DNA of 64,000 nucleotides from Rhodobacterales bacterium HTCC2255 (GTDB taxonomy: Bacteria > Pseudomonadota > Alphaproteobacteria > Rhodobacterales > Rhodobacteraceae): contig DS022282.1 in the NCBI GenBank assembly GCA_000153745.1, positions 901,395 to 965,394 of the forward strand. The letters are read 5' to 3'. This document shows, in pieces, positions 1-9,124 of this stretch. Both the position numbers and the translations under genes were made by a program. Every line of letters begins with the position of its first letter. Position 1 is the first letter of the stretch. The notes beneath the pieces were generated by a model, which saw nothing but the letters and a program-made list of their open reading frames with translations, was not told the origin of the DNA and ran no database searches.

Positions 1-507
1 TCGTGTCTTATAAAAATCATTTTGTAAAAATAAAGAAATTACACCAGGAGAGGCAGCATTCATAAAACCTCTTGTTCTTCCATGTGCAGACATTGCCGCC
101 TTTAAATTAGTAATATCTTTTTGTAATTCCCCCTGCCCTTTTGAAGAAACGGGCCCAGTACACATGGGTCTAGCATATTGAGGTGTGCCTCCTTCATTTG
201 CAAGGCGTTCTAAAAATGTTGGAAACATTTTTAGATCAGCTGGAGCATTTCGAGGGCTATCACCCGAAAAGCCTGTATAACGATCCTTTACATAAGTTGC
301 ATATGATATTTTTGAAGTTTCACCATCACTAACAATATCAATTCCAGATTCTGTTTGTTTTCCAACAGTATCATGCACTGCTTTTGTCATTGCTTCATCA
401 AATGATGTTTCATCATAATTCTCATTATTTTCACGAGCAAATATGAAATCAACAACCTCCTGTGATCTAGGTAGACTGCCAACATGCGAAGTAAGGATTC
501 TTGTCAT
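1..507 (-). CDS. MetE C-terminal-like (cobalamin-independent methionine synthase II family) protein, partial
   Basis: The first 169 residues are present and the 3' end lies beyond the left edge. The N-terminus reads MTRILTSHVGSLPR, the typical opening of standalone proteins related to the MetE catalytic domain, which includes methyl- and alkyl-transferases acting on thiols. A later stretch (residues about 60-75) with DIVSDGETSK fits the same family. The ATG at 507 is 20 bases downstream of the cupin gene stop, on the same strand, so it is the last visible gene of the operon that begins at the MalK-type ATPase. True MetE is much longer and carries an N-terminal duplicated domain that is absent here. 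The actual substrate cannot be read from the sequence. The zinc-ligand region is outside the window. Confidence 0.8.
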   Translation of the reverse strand, partial: MTRILTSHVGSLPRSQEVVDFIFARENNENYDETSFDEAMTKAVHDTVGKQTESGIDIVSDGETSKISYATYVKDRYTGFSGDSPRNAPADLKMFPTFLERLANEGGTPQYARPMCTGPVSSKGQGELQKDITNLKAAMSAHGRTRGFMNAASPGVISLFLQNDFYKTR

Positions 508-527
508 TTTTCTTCTCTCTTATTATT

Positions 528-1496
528 TTAATTTTTAGTCCATGTTGGGCCAGCAGGATCATCATTAGATTTTACACGGTACATACTAGCTTCACCAGCC
601 ATTGATGGTTCAAGTTTGTGTGAAAATCCAGCAGGTAAAATACATGTATCACCAGGGTTTAATGTAACTGTATAATTTTCCCATTTCAGCAACCAATGTC
701 CGCGCATCGGCATCAGAACAATTGAGTCCTTAAAAGTTAAAACCTCATCATGTAATGATCCTCGAGTGATGAAATCCATTTCAAACCCTGGTTTATCTGG
801 TAACATTGCGTCTTCACCAATTACTTTTATAGGTGATTTTCCTGCTAAACCCATTAAATCTAGGTATCGAGCTACGTGCCTTGGAATGACATCAATAGCT
901 GGTGGTTCAGGCATTTTCGCTAATTTTTCATCTGATAATATCGGCATTGGTGAAATACCTTCAGGCAATTTTTGACCCTTTTTACTGTCGTAAAGCTTGC
1001 TATTATCCCCTAAAATAAGGCCATGCTCTGCAGCATCCTGAATAACTTGAGGTGCCCATGTTACGCCACCACCAGCATCATCGCCTCCTAAAACAGCCAT
1101 TATCATTCCATAATCTAAGCCTATATTCTCAAATCCACGAAATATCCCCGTCGGTATATTTATTATATCACCCTCTTCTAAAACTACTTCACCAGCTTTA
1201 CCCCACCGTCCCCAAAAAAACCTCCATCTGCCTTTTAGAACAAAAAAGACTTCAGCAGTGGTATGGCTGTGTAAAGAGTTTCTACATCTTGGCGGTTGGC
1301 CGGCTGCGCCAATATTAAACCCTGGTGTATCTTTTATATGTACATGCTGATCTGGGCTCTCAGAAACGCCACCACCAATTATGGTGAAATTCTCTTTTTG
1401 GTCACTGCCAGGAGTGTGTGCATCAATAAACGCAGTTTTGCATGGAATTAAATCTCCATACCTAACAATACGTGCTTCTAGTTCTTCTGATGTCAT
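528..1496 (-). CDS. Double-cupin domain protein
   Basis: 322 residues. A first cupin core at about residues 70-130 contains HSHTTAEVFFVLKG followed by GDIINIPTGIFRGFEN. The first motif supplies the HxH and E ligands, but the second motif has Arg where the last His ligand is usual. A second cupin-like barrel lies at about residues 225-315 (GDTCILPAGFSHKLEP), where the His is present. The family includes dioxygenases, isomerases and sugar-binding proteins, so the reaction is unknown. The start lies four bases beyond the stop of the upstream SnoaL-like gene, so the two are co-transcribed. Given the sugar-type ABC importer in the same operon, a role in catabolism of the imported compound is inferred. 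Confidence 0.8.
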   Translation of the reverse strand: MTSEELEARIVRYGDLIPCKTAFIDAHTPGSDQKENFTIIGGGVSESPDQHVHIKDTPGFNIGAAGQPPRCRNSLHSHTTAEVFFVLKGRWRFFWGRWGKAGEVVLEEGDIINIPTGIFRGFENIGLDYGMIMAVLGGDDAGGGVTWAPQVIQDAAEHGLILGDNSKLYDSKKGQKLPEGISPMPILSDEKLAKMPEPPAIDVIPRHVARYLDLMGLAGKSPIKVIGEDAMLPDKPGFEMDFITRGSLHDEVLTFKDSIVLMPMRGHWLLKWENYTVTLNPGDTCILPAGFSHKLEPSMAGEASMYRVKSNDDPAGPTWTKN

Positions 1497-1500
1497 TTTA

Positions 1501-2469
1501 CTATCCTGTCTTCATTGCAATTTGTTTCCAAATCGATGTTTCATCATAAAGGGTATATTCTCTTCGTATCCCCCATGGGCCAAATTCCACGTGGCTTGCA
1601 CCCATAACATGAACTTCAGCTCCAGTAGGCTTTCCAAAAGCACCCCAACCGTCATGTTTTCCTGTCAAACTCCAACGAATAGCAGCTCTAGGAGGCATTA
1701 ATGGGTCTTCTCTTCCTATTTGATGGTCTATAGAAAAAGTTGCTGATGGAAATGAAGCTCGTAATTTAGTCCAAAAACCATCAACACCATCTGATGAATA
1801 TAATTCACTCCCACCAGGGTAGAAACCTGTCACAGCTCGATCATATTCTACAGGAATTACATTCAAATCAGCAGACATAATTCTATTTAATATTTCAGAA
1901 TACTTCTTACCCCAATCATCATCATTTCCACGACCAGTATACGGTCCAGTTTTATCAATAGATGGGTGGAAAGGCTTTATACATTTTCCAGGACCACCCT
2001 CTCTCTCGATAAGATCTATTGCATACTCTTTTGGGTCCCAACCTAATTGGCGTACCACAGCCCCTTGGTCTCTAATTAACCACTCATCATTAATTTGATT
2101 ATTTATTGCATGACAGTCTGCAATCACTCTATAACGTAGTTTCTTACCTGAAGCTTTTCCATAAACACCATCACCTAGGTGTGTTGCAGTGGTTAAAATT
2201 CTATGAGAAGAAAGCATCCCTTCTTCTGGAGATCCAGACCATATAACATCCTCACCCAAAAGTCTCCGGTCAGGAAATTCAGCCAATGTTGACATTGTTG
2301 CAGCTATAACTCCGTCATTCCCAAAAACAATTGAACCAGGTGATCTCACTGGAATATCTTTAGAGTAATAATGATTAAGTGTTGCCAATCCTCTATCTTC
2401 CCAAATTTCTTTAGTGATGCCTAAGATATAATCAGGGAAATCTTTAAATTGATCTGAAAAACCTTTCAT
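1501..2469 (-). CDS. SnoaL/NTF2-like double-domain protein
   Basis: 322 residues from the ATG at 2469. That start gives an ATGA overlap with the LacI stop and has AAAGGA eight bases upstream, so I prefer it to the ATG at 2478. Two SnoaL-like alpha+beta cone domains are suggested by length and by motifs such as EWLIRDQGAVVRQLGWDP near residues 130-150. It is the most divergent of the four SnoaL-like proteins in this island. SnoaL-fold proteins include polyketide cyclases, hydratases, lactone or ester hydrolases and non-catalytic binders, so the name does not fix a reaction. The position inside the importer operon points to catabolism of the imported substrate. Confidence 0.75.
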   Translation of the reverse strand: MKGFSDQFKDFPDYILGITKEIWEDRGLATLNHYYSKDIPVRSPGSIVFGNDGVIAATMSTLAEFPDRRLLGEDVIWSGSPEEGMLSSHRILTTATHLGDGVYGKASGKKLRYRVIADCHAINNQINDEWLIRDQGAVVRQLGWDPKEYAIDLIEREGGPGKCIKPFHPSIDKTGPYTGRGNDDDWGKKYSEILNRIMSADLNVIPVEYDRAVTGFYPGGSELYSSDGVDGFWTKLRASFPSATFSIDHQIGREDPLMPPRAAIRWSLTGKHDGWGAFGKPTGAEVHVMGASHVEFGPWGIRREYTLYDETSIWKQIAMKTG

Positions 2470-3485
2470 GAGGTCCATCCTTTCGGTATTTTTGCAGAGC
2501 TACGGATAATTAATGGGCTTTCTACCTTAATATGCTTTGGCTCTTGTGATGGGTTGGTAATTTTATCCAATATAAGAGCAACTGTTTCATCTACCATTAT
2601 ATTTGATCTTTGACGCATAGTTGTAAGATCATATGCCTCTAATGATGCTGGGGGAACATCATCATAACCAATAATGCTAACTTCCTGTGGAATCTTTATA
2701 TTCAGTTCGCCACGCAATACATCCATGACAGCAAACGCCATTGAATCCTGAACAACGAATACAGCATCAGGATGATCTGGCCTATCAAACATTTCTCGCG
2801 CAGCTTCTTTTGCTCGGCTTACTGTAAAATCACCTAATGCATGGGCTGCTAGGTCTTGCCCTGCTTCTTTCAATCCTTCACGAAAGCCTGCTTCACGATC
2901 ACGGTGGGTTGATGCACCTTCCCAACCCCCAATATAAGCAATTTTTTTATGCCCAGCAGAAACAAAAAATTTTGATACAGTTTTTCCACCTTCGAAATTA
3001 TCAGATGTAACTGCTGAATGTTCTTTAGAATCTTGCGCTCTGTTAAAAAGGACTACAGGTACTCCAGCAGCTTCACATCGTGCTGTAAGATCACTTGAAA
3101 TACTTACACTAGCAGCAATTATTCCATCTACTTGGTAATCCAACAAACCGTCAATAACATGATCTGTAGACTCCGTATCATTTGATGCCATGAATACTAA
3201 CACATGGTAGCCTAAAGTTTGTAATGCATTAGAAAGTTTTTCTAAGGCTACAGGATAAAAATAATTATCTAAATAAGCTACAACAAGGCCGATAATTCGA
3301 CTTTTTCCAGTAATCAAGGATCGAGCTAATATATTTGGTCTATACCCCAGTTCAATAGCAGCGGCACGAACCTTTAGCATAGTTTTTGAGCTCGCTGAAG
3401 CTCCAGGAGTAAATACTCTACTCACTGCAGATTGACTAACTCCAGCGAGTTTAGCTACTTGTAGTGAAGTTACTCTTTCTACCAT
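2466..3485 (-). CDS. LacI-family transcriptional repressor
   Basis: 339 residues from the ATG at 3485, which overlaps the SDR stop by one base (TGATG). An in-frame ATG at 3500 would add five residues before the usual start of the family. The N-terminus carries the LacI helix-turn-helix (VAKLAGVSQSAVSRVF) and hinge region (LGYRPNILARSL), followed by a periplasmic-binding-protein-like effector domain (residues about 60-335). It is encoded within the operon it probably controls: a LacI-type palindrome lies at the operon promoter (11521-11540). The inducer is likely the transported compound or a breakdown product, which is inference. Confidence 0.92.
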   Translation of the reverse strand: MVERVTSLQVAKLAGVSQSAVSRVFTPGASASSKTMLKVRAAAIELGYRPNILARSLITGKSRIIGLVVAYLDNYFYPVALEKLSNALQTLGYHVLVFMASNDTESTDHVIDGLLDYQVDGIIAASVSISSDLTARCEAAGVPVVLFNRAQDSKEHSAVTSDNFEGGKTVSKFFVSAGHKKIAYIGGWEGASTHRDREAGFREGLKEAGQDLAAHALGDFTVSRAKEAAREMFDRPDHPDAVFVVQDSMAFAVMDVLRGELNIKIPQEVSIIGYDDVPPASLEAYDLTTMRQRSNIMVDETVALILDKITNPSQEPKHIKVESPLIIRSSAKIPKGWTS

Positions 3486-4243
3486 CAGCCCGCTGTCCAA
3501 CCCCCATCTATAATCATATGAGTTCCCGTAACCATCGATGACGCATCAGATGCTAAATAAACCGCAGCTCCCATAATATCTTCCACTTCACCAATACGTC
3601 CAAGTTTAATTTTTTGATTAATGAGTTGGGCCATTTCAATATTTTCAAAAGTTTTTTCAGTTAAAGGTGTGCGAATAAATGTTGGGCAAATAGTATTAAT
3701 ACGAATATCAAATGAGCCCCATTCAATTGCCATACTTTTCACCATACCCTCAATTGCATGCTTTGAAGAAGAATACACTGTTCGATCAATCCCCCCCACA
3801 TGTCCCATTTGTGATGAAATATGTATAATCGAACCACTTATTTTAGATGCTTTCATAGCTTTTGCAGCATACACTGATAGAAAATATGCAGACCTTAAAT
3901 TTAAATTCATTACTGCATCAAAATTTTCAGGTGTTGTGTCAAACGCTGGGGAATGTCGGGCCATTCCAGCAGAATTTATTACTATATCATATGGCTTTTC
4001 CATTACTTTTTCTAATGCAAACAAGTCTGTTTGGTCCAAAACCAATGCCTCTGCATCATAGCCATTTGAATTTATCGCTGAGACTGTCTTATCTAAGAGA
4101 TCAATTCCTCGAGCTGCACAAATCACTTTTGCACCAGATTGTGCCATTGCTGCTGCACACGCTTGGCCAATACCTGAAGATGCGCCAGTTACCAATGCGC
4201 GTTTACCTTTTAATGAAAATGATGGGAGCAAAGGTAAAATCAT
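3485..4243 (-). CDS. Classical short-chain dehydrogenase/reductase
   Basis: 252 residues with a complete classical SDR signature: TGASSGIG (residues 19-26) for NAD(P) binding, NSAG (90-93), catalytic Ser near 143, and YSSSK with Tyr157 and Lys161. The length matches single-domain SDRs that oxidise secondary alcohols or polyols. The start overlaps the upstream SnoaL-like gene by four bases (ATGA) and the stop overlaps the LacI start, so translation is likely coupled. With the HisD-family dehydrogenase in the same operon it could supply a second oxidation or an epimerisation step on a hydroxylated substrate. The substrate cannot be deduced. Confidence 0.9.
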   Translation of the reverse strand: MILPLLPSFSLKGKRALVTGASSGIGQACAAAMAQSGAKVICAARGIDLLDKTVSAINSNGYDAEALVLDQTDLFALEKVMEKPYDIVINSAGMARHSPAFDTTPENFDAVMNLNLRSAYFLSVYAAKAMKASKISGSIIHISSQMGHVGGIDRTVYSSSKHAIEGMVKSMAIEWGSFDIRINTICPTFIRTPLTEKTFENIEMAQLINQKIKLGRIGEVEDIMGAAVYLASDASSMVTGTHMIIDGGWTAG

Positions 4244-5292
4244 ATACTTACCCCAATTGGATAAGAAACTTTACCTGATACACGTGCTTTATTAAATTCA
4301 CGTAAACGTGAAAAAACATCAACGCCAATTTGGGAGTAAACATCAAGCAAATCTACTAAAACCCAATTCTCACGTATTAGGTTATTTTCTACTCTCCAGA
4401 AATCCAGACTTCGCATAGTAATTTTTTGTCCTGAAGGAGCAATGCCAAGCCAACCATCTCCTGAAACAGTCATTTGCATATTTGGCCAACCAGTGGCTAT
4501 TACATATGGCCCATCACCAAAAAAATGACAGCTTAGAGTACCCGTCGTTCCACCTTTTCTATCAGGCAAAGCCTTAAGAAATGGAATTTGATGCCAATTT
4601 CTAAACCCATCAAGGCCTCTCATTGAACCAATTCCTGCTGGGCCATACCAGTTGACACATGGATGCCAATATTCTTCAGCCTTCATTATTTCAGGGCCAC
4701 CTTCAGAGGGATGGCGCGATAAGTTAGTAAGCATCTCAATTACAACATCTAAACTTTCTGTTCCATGAGAAGACGCTCTATTAGCTGATGTCAATCCATC
4801 TTGGCTAGCAGGCCCAGGTATAAACATTTCACACCCCAAGCTTGGAGACATTGGCCATGCTCCTGCTTGCATCATAAGTTCTGGTATGTCCCATATTGCT
4901 TGAACTTCAATAATCTTATCATCCTCAAAACAATAAAACTCATGAAAACGCATATGCACTAAATGTCCTGTTGGAGGTATTTCCAAAAATGGTCCAACAA
5001 AAGTTCCTACATAGGACCCACAACACCCTACCCAATCTTTACCTTCGATTGTTTTGCCACTCACGACGATTGTATCCCGTCGCTCAACATTAGGGATTGC
5101 ATCGACTAGGGGAGCAAAACAATTATCATAAAATTCATTTTTTAATACATCACCAAAGGGATGGCACATCTGAATTTTAACTTCTTGTGAAAATATATTT
5201 TGAATATACGACCGCACAGCCAATTCATCGAAATCATACATTGCTTTTAAAAACAGCTCTATACTTTCTCTATTTTTCTGCGCGCTATTCAT
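4240..5292 (-). CDS. SnoaL-like tandem-domain protein (paralogue A)
   Basis: 350 residues in two SnoaL-like halves. The N-terminal half (about 1-165) has HPFG, a glycine-rich core and an ending similar to DIPELMMQAG. The C-terminal half (about 180-345) has WYGPAGIGS, then DFWRVENNLIRENWVLVD and QIGVDVF. Both halves align by eye with the divergent gene at 11635, and the C-terminal half also aligns with the 177-residue protein at 6621, so the three are paralogues. The start directly abuts the stop of the HisD-family gene. Function is unknown; the family contains cyclases, hydratases and hydrolases. Confidence 0.78.
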   Translation of the reverse strand: MNSAQKNRESIELFLKAMYDFDELAVRSYIQNIFSQEVKIQMCHPFGDVLKNEFYDNCFAPLVDAIPNVERRDTIVVSGKTIEGKDWVGCCGSYVGTFVGPFLEIPPTGHLVHMRFHEFYCFEDDKIIEVQAIWDIPELMMQAGAWPMSPSLGCEMFIPGPASQDGLTSANRASSHGTESLDVVIEMLTNLSRHPSEGGPEIMKAEEYWHPCVNWYGPAGIGSMRGLDGFRNWHQIPFLKALPDRKGGTTGTLSCHFFGDGPYVIATGWPNMQMTVSGDGWLGIAPSGQKITMRSLDFWRVENNLIRENWVLVDLLDVYSQIGVDVFSRLREFNKARVSGKVSYPIGVSI

Positions 5293-6621
5293 TTATTCTC
5301 CAACTTTACGAAAAGCTGCTCCTTCGCCATAAGGGACATTAATTCCACCATACCGTCGAACTCGGATATTACATTGTTCCGCATGCCCAACAAAACCTTC
5401 TAACATGCATAATCGACTACCATATTCACCTACCAGTGTAGCAGCCTCATCTGTGGTTATCTTTTGATAGGAATGTGTCTTTAAGAATTTCCCAACCCAT
5501 AGTCCGCCTGTATAACGACCAGCTTTTTTAGTTGGCAATGTATGATTGGTACCAATCACCTTGTCACCATTTGAAACATTAGTTCGAGCCCCCAAGAATA
5601 GAGCGCCATAACAAGTCATTTTTTCTAAAAACCAATCATCCCTATCAGTCATTACTTGAACATGTTCAGATGCAATATCATCTGCAACTGTTAACATTTC
5701 ATCATATGAGTCACATAAAATTACTTCCCCATAATCAGCCCAACTTACAGAAGCTGTATCAGCAGTAGGTAATATTTCTAATAACCTATCAATTTCAGTA
5801 AGCGTATCTTCTGCTAATTTTCGTGAGTTAGTCAATAAAACTGCTGGACTATTATACCCATGCTCAGCTTGCCCTAATAAATCAGTTGCGCATAATTCAC
5901 CATCAACAGTGTCATCAGCTATGACCATAGTTTCTGTTGGGCCAGCGAACAAATCAATACCCACGCGCCCAAATAATTGTCTTTTAGCTTCTGCCACATA
6001 TGCATTTCCAGGACCAACAAGCATATGAACTGGATTTATAGTTTCAGTACCAATTGCCATAGCACCAACTGCTTGAATTCCTCCCATAACATAAATTTCA
6101 TGAGCGCCACCCAAATGCATCGCAGCAATAACTGCGGCATTAGGCTTACCTTCGAAAGGTGGGGTACAGGCAACAATTCTAGGAACACCCGCAACTGTTG
6201 CAGTAGCAATCGACATATGAGCAGACGCTACCATTGGAAACTTCCCACCGGGCACATAACAACCAACTGATTGTACTGGAATATTTTTATGCCCTAAAAT
6301 AACACCAGGAATTGTTTCAATTTCAATATCAAGCATACTATCTCTTTGTGCTTGAGCGAAATTACGCACTTGCTCTTGGGCAAATTTAATATCAGAAAGC
6401 TCACGATCAGTTAGCGTTGCTATCAAATCAGATATCTCTTTTTCTGATAGCTTAAAATTCTTTGGTGAATAATTATCAAATTTTGTTGAAAGCTCACGCA
6501 CTGCAGCATCACCGTTAATCTCAATATTTTTTAATGTTTCCTCAACAACAATTTTTGTTTTTGCGTCATCCTCAGCTCTTTCTGCATCCGGTTTACCGCT
6601 CTTAAGATATTCTATAGTCAT
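5293..6621 (-). CDS. HisD-family dehydrogenase, HpsN-like rather than biosynthetic HisD
   Basis: 442 residues with the histidinol-dehydrogenase fold: [11 protein letters not shown] near 115, [15 protein letters not shown] near 205, [13 protein letters not shown], and DLLGQAEHG with the Gln/His zinc ligands. The C-terminal part reads [20 protein letters not shown], the form I associate with catabolic HisD homologues such as sulfopropanediol 3-dehydrogenase (HpsN), not with His-operon enzymes. Context agrees: it sits among importer and SnoaL-like genes, with no his genes. These enzymes make a four-electron oxidation of a primary alcohol to an acid with NAD and zinc. No sulfolactate-desulfonating gene is in the window, so dihydroxypropanesulfonate is only one of several possible substrates. 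Confidence 0.85.
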   Translation of the reverse strand: MTIEYLKSGKPDAERAEDDAKTKIVVEETLKNIEINGDAAVRELSTKFDNYSPKNFKLSEKEISDLIATLTDRELSDIKFAQEQVRNFAQAQRDSMLDIEIETIPGVILGHKNIPVQSVGCYVPGGKFPMVASAHMSIATATVAGVPRIVACTPPFEGKPNAAVIAAMHLGGAHEIYVMGGIQAVGAMAIGTETINPVHMLVGPGNAYVAEAKRQLFGRVGIDLFAGPTETMVIADDTVDGELCATDLLGQAEHGYNSPAVLLTNSRKLAEDTLTEIDRLLEILPTADTASVSWADYGEVILCDSYDEMLTVADDIASEHVQVMTDRDDWFLEKMTCYGALFLGARTNVSNGDKVIGTNHTLPTKKAGRYTGGLWVGKFLKTHSYQKITTDEAATLVGEYGSRLCMLEGFVGHAEQCNIRVRRYGGINVPYGEGAAFRKVGE

Positions 6622-7154
6622 TAATTACTCCCAATTTCAGGTGGAATTTTCGTGCCATCATCGAAAGCCTCCCACCCATGTCCGTTAAAAACATCAACCC
6701 CCAATTGCGCAAGGACATGTGGAAAATCAACCATTACCCAATTGTCTGTTATTTTGCCATTTTCGACTTTCCAAAAATCCATGTATCGGATTTGTATTTT
6801 TTTTCCAGTAGCTTCTACACCCATAAATGTTCCTGAGTGCACTGCCTCTTGGCGCCCAAATGCTGCTGCCCATTCACCCATATACAATCGTGCTTCATCA
6901 ATGCAGACTTTTTCAGAAAATGCTGCCTGAAATGGTTTTTGCCAATTATTTTGGAATTCTTTTAAACCTTTTTTTGTTCCACAACCTGTATTACCCATCC
7001 AGCTAAAACCATGACTAAAAAATTCACCTATATCTGCTATGCGGTGGTCATTTAGCCCATCCACCATACCTTCGATCACTGAACGAGTTTCTTCAGTTTT
7101 TGACATATCTGTATTTATAGAAAGCTCTGCCTGTTTAGGTCTCAAACCACTCAT
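6621..7154 (-). CDS. SnoaL-like single-domain protein (paralogue B)
   Basis: 177 residues, one SnoaL/NTF2-like domain. The C-terminal signature [20 protein letters not shown] followed by QLGVDVF matches the C-terminal halves of the proteins at 4240 and 11635. The core has a GNTGCG segment where the paralogues have GPAGIGS. The start overlaps the permease stop by four bases (ATGA) and the stop overlaps the start of the HisD-family gene by one base, so it belongs to the same transcript. It could be a stand-alone version of the second domain of the longer paralogues. The reaction is unknown. Confidence 0.8.
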   Translation of the reverse strand: MSGLRPKQAELSINTDMSKTEETRSVIEGMVDGLNDHRIADIGEFFSHGFSWMGNTGCGTKKGLKEFQNNWQKPFQAAFSEKVCIDEARLYMGEWAAAFGRQEAVHSGTFMGVEATGKKIQIRYMDFWKVENGKITDNWVMVDFPHVLAQLGVDVFNGHGWEAFDDGTKIPPEIGSN

Positions 7155-8032
7155 CCCTTTACAGCTCCTGCAGTTAAGCCACTAACAATTTGGCGTTGGA
7201 AAAAAAGAATTAAAACAAAGAGTGGTGCAGTTGCTGAAACAACTGCAGCAACTGCAAACATTACATTACCCTCTGTTTGTGTTGTTCCTAAAAAACTCGC
7301 AATCTTAGGAACCATTGTTTGATTAGATTGACTTAACAGTGTCGCAGTCACGGTGAAATCATTGTAAGCTAGTAGAAACGAAAATAATCCTGTGGTGACA
7401 ACTCCTGGCCACATTACTGGTATAATTACATGGCGGAATGCCTGAAAGCGAGTGCATCCATCCACCATTGCACTCTCATCCAAATCCTTTGGAATATTAA
7501 GAAAAAAACTATGTAACATCCATAAAGTAAATGGTTGATTAATAGCTACCATTACAATTATCGCAGTCGGTAGGTGTCCCCAAAGGTTCCACTCAAAAAA
7601 TGGAAGTAGATATCCAGAGACTAAAGTAATATGTGGCATTGCTCTAAATATTAAGGCAAGCATTAAAAGATAAAATGCATACCTTTTTCCTGATCGCGCC
7701 AATGCGTATCCACCCAAAGTTCCAAGTGTGAGTGAAATAACGACAACAGAAAATACTATAATTCCAGTATTAATTGCAGCTTCCCAAAAACTTTTCGTTA
7801 CCCAAGCACCAAAATATCCATTTCCTGTAAATGCTCCACCAGTTTCAATTTGCGTTCGCACTCCAGTAATAGCATTTGTCCAATCTGCTTTTGAGAAAAA
7901 ATCTCCTTGAACTTTTAAAGATCCCCATAGTGTCCAGAAAAAAGGGAAGCTAGCCGCAATAATCCAAATTAGGACAAGTCCCCAAATAATTATATTTAAT
8001 AATGGTGAACGTCGGTGAGCTATATTAGACAT
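7151..8032 (-). CDS. Carbohydrate-type ABC transporter permease (MalG/UgpE-like)
   Basis: 293 residues with about six membrane helices. The cytoplasmic EAA loop reads ESAMVDGCTRFQAFRHVIIP (near residue 195), which contacts the ATPase in this class. The length and start (a short cytoplasmic N-terminus, then a long first helix) fit the MalG-like partner of carbohydrate uptake ABC transporters. A periplasmic loop of about 55 residues lies between the first two helices. The start overlaps the MalF-like gene by one or two bases. It should act in the inner membrane with the permease at 8032, the binding protein at 9125 and the ATPase at 10445. Confidence 0.92.
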   Translation of the reverse strand: MSNIAHRRSPLLNIIIWGLVLIWIIAASFPFFWTLWGSLKVQGDFFSKADWTNAITGVRTQIETGGAFTGNGYFGAWVTKSFWEAAINTGIIVFSVVVISLTLGTLGGYALARSGKRYAFYLLMLALIFRAMPHITLVSGYLLPFFEWNLWGHLPTAIIVMVAINQPFTLWMLHSFFLNIPKDLDESAMVDGCTRFQAFRHVIIPVMWPGVVTTGLFSFLLAYNDFTVTATLLSQSNQTMVPKIASFLGTTQTEGNVMFAVAAVVSATAPLFVLILFFQRQIVSGLTAGAVKG

Positions 8033-9063
8033 CAGACAACCTTCCTATTAAATTCACGCCATGTACGAATTAGAACTGGAATTAATAAAACACTGATACC
8101 AATAATGGTTAAAACTGATGTTGCACCAGCAGAACCAAAGAACTGATCTTCATTGTTGGATATATCATTGTATATAATCCATGAAAGTGAAGTTGCATTT
8201 GCTTGCGCTGAGAACCCAACTATTGGTTCAAACACTCGAAAATTATCCATTAATTGAATTAATAAAATAAATATAGTTAGTGGCATCAAGTGGGGAAGAA
8301 CAACATATTTAGTACGCTCCCAACGTGTTGCACCATCTATCATTGCAGCTTCAATCGTATCACTTGGAACAGTCTGTAGCCCAGCATAAAACACAATAAA
8401 AGCAAATGGAGATGAGTGCCATACACCATAAACCATTAGCATAATCCAAGTAAGAGTAGGCGAAGCTTTCAATGAAAGATTAGGATCATCAAATATACGT
8501 TGTAAAATTGAACCTATAATTCCTTGTGCATCAATCATCCAAAATAAAATTAGGGAACCGATGAGTGGTGTCACAATCATTGGTAATAATGAGACAAAAA
8601 TAGTTGGACCTTTCATCTGTTTAGGTAAACTATTCACTCCCAATGCAATCAAAAAGCCAAAGAATAGGACAAAAGGTGTAACCACAAATGTATATGTTAA
8701 TGTAAAAGCTAATGCTCGATAGAATGGTAAATTTAGAGATGTAGAGATGAATTGTGTAATACTTTCACTTTGGGACCAAGCTAGCTTGATCTCTTCAAAT
8801 GCTAAGTGATTTCGATTTGTGTAAGTCTTAAACCCATTAAACTCACCAAGGGGCTTTTCTAATTTTAATCTTTTTGTTTCATCAACATTTATAATTAATT
8901 CTTTTTTACACCCAAAAGGACCACAGTTTTCAACCTCATTCAAAACTGCTTCGTGTTCTATATGAAGCGATTGCACGACTACCGACACAATAGGCAATGC
9001 AATAAACAATAGCATTGTTATTAAAGAAGGTAATATAAACCAAAAAAAGTTACGGTTTTTCAT
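8032..9063 (-). CDS. Carbohydrate-type ABC transporter permease (MalF/UgpA-like)
   Basis: 343 residues. After the first membrane helix comes a periplasmic stretch of roughly 80 residues with a paired-cysteine motif, CGPFGC (about residues 48-53), before the remaining helices. The EAA loop reads EAAMIDGATRWERTKYVVLP (about residues 235-255). The periplasmic insertion is longer than in UgpA and shorter than in E. coli MalF, which marks a distinct subfamily. It is the MalF-like partner of the permease at 7151. Its gene lies just downstream of a hairpin that may limit read-through from the binding-protein gene. Confidence 0.92.
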   Translation of the reverse strand: MKNRNFFWFILPSLITMLLFIALPIVSVVVQSLHIEHEAVLNEVENCGPFGCKKELIINVDETKRLKLEKPLGEFNGFKTYTNRNHLAFEEIKLAWSQSESITQFISTSLNLPFYRALAFTLTYTFVVTPFVLFFGFLIALGVNSLPKQMKGPTIFVSLLPMIVTPLIGSLILFWMIDAQGIIGSILQRIFDDPNLSLKASPTLTWIMLMVYGVWHSSPFAFIVFYAGLQTVPSDTIEAAMIDGATRWERTKYVVLPHLMPLTIFILLIQLMDNFRVFEPIVGFSAQANATSLSWIIYNDISNNEDQFFGSAGATSVLTIIGISVLLIPVLIRTWREFNRKVV

Positions 9064-9093
9064 CTAAATCGCCAAAAAATTATTAAAAAAATA

Positions 9094-9116
9094 GGAGGAA
9101 GCATCACGCTTCCTCC
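9094..9116 (-). terminator. Intra-operon hairpin and U-run, likely attenuator
   Basis: A perfect 9-bp stem (GGAGGAAGC / GCTTCCTCC) with a 5-base loop lies between the binding-protein stop and the MalF-like start. On the minus strand it is followed by a T-rich run (about 9084-9091). This looks like a rho-independent terminator. Placed after the binding-protein gene it would let that protein be made in excess of the permeases, as is common in binding-protein-dependent operons. Confidence 0.75.
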
Positions 9117-9124
9117 CTTTAGTT

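Noticed and set aside
766..1701. Open frames on the plus strand across the cupin and SnoaL-like genes
   Set aside because: They are shadows of minus-strand genes with good family matches; composition is low-complexity.
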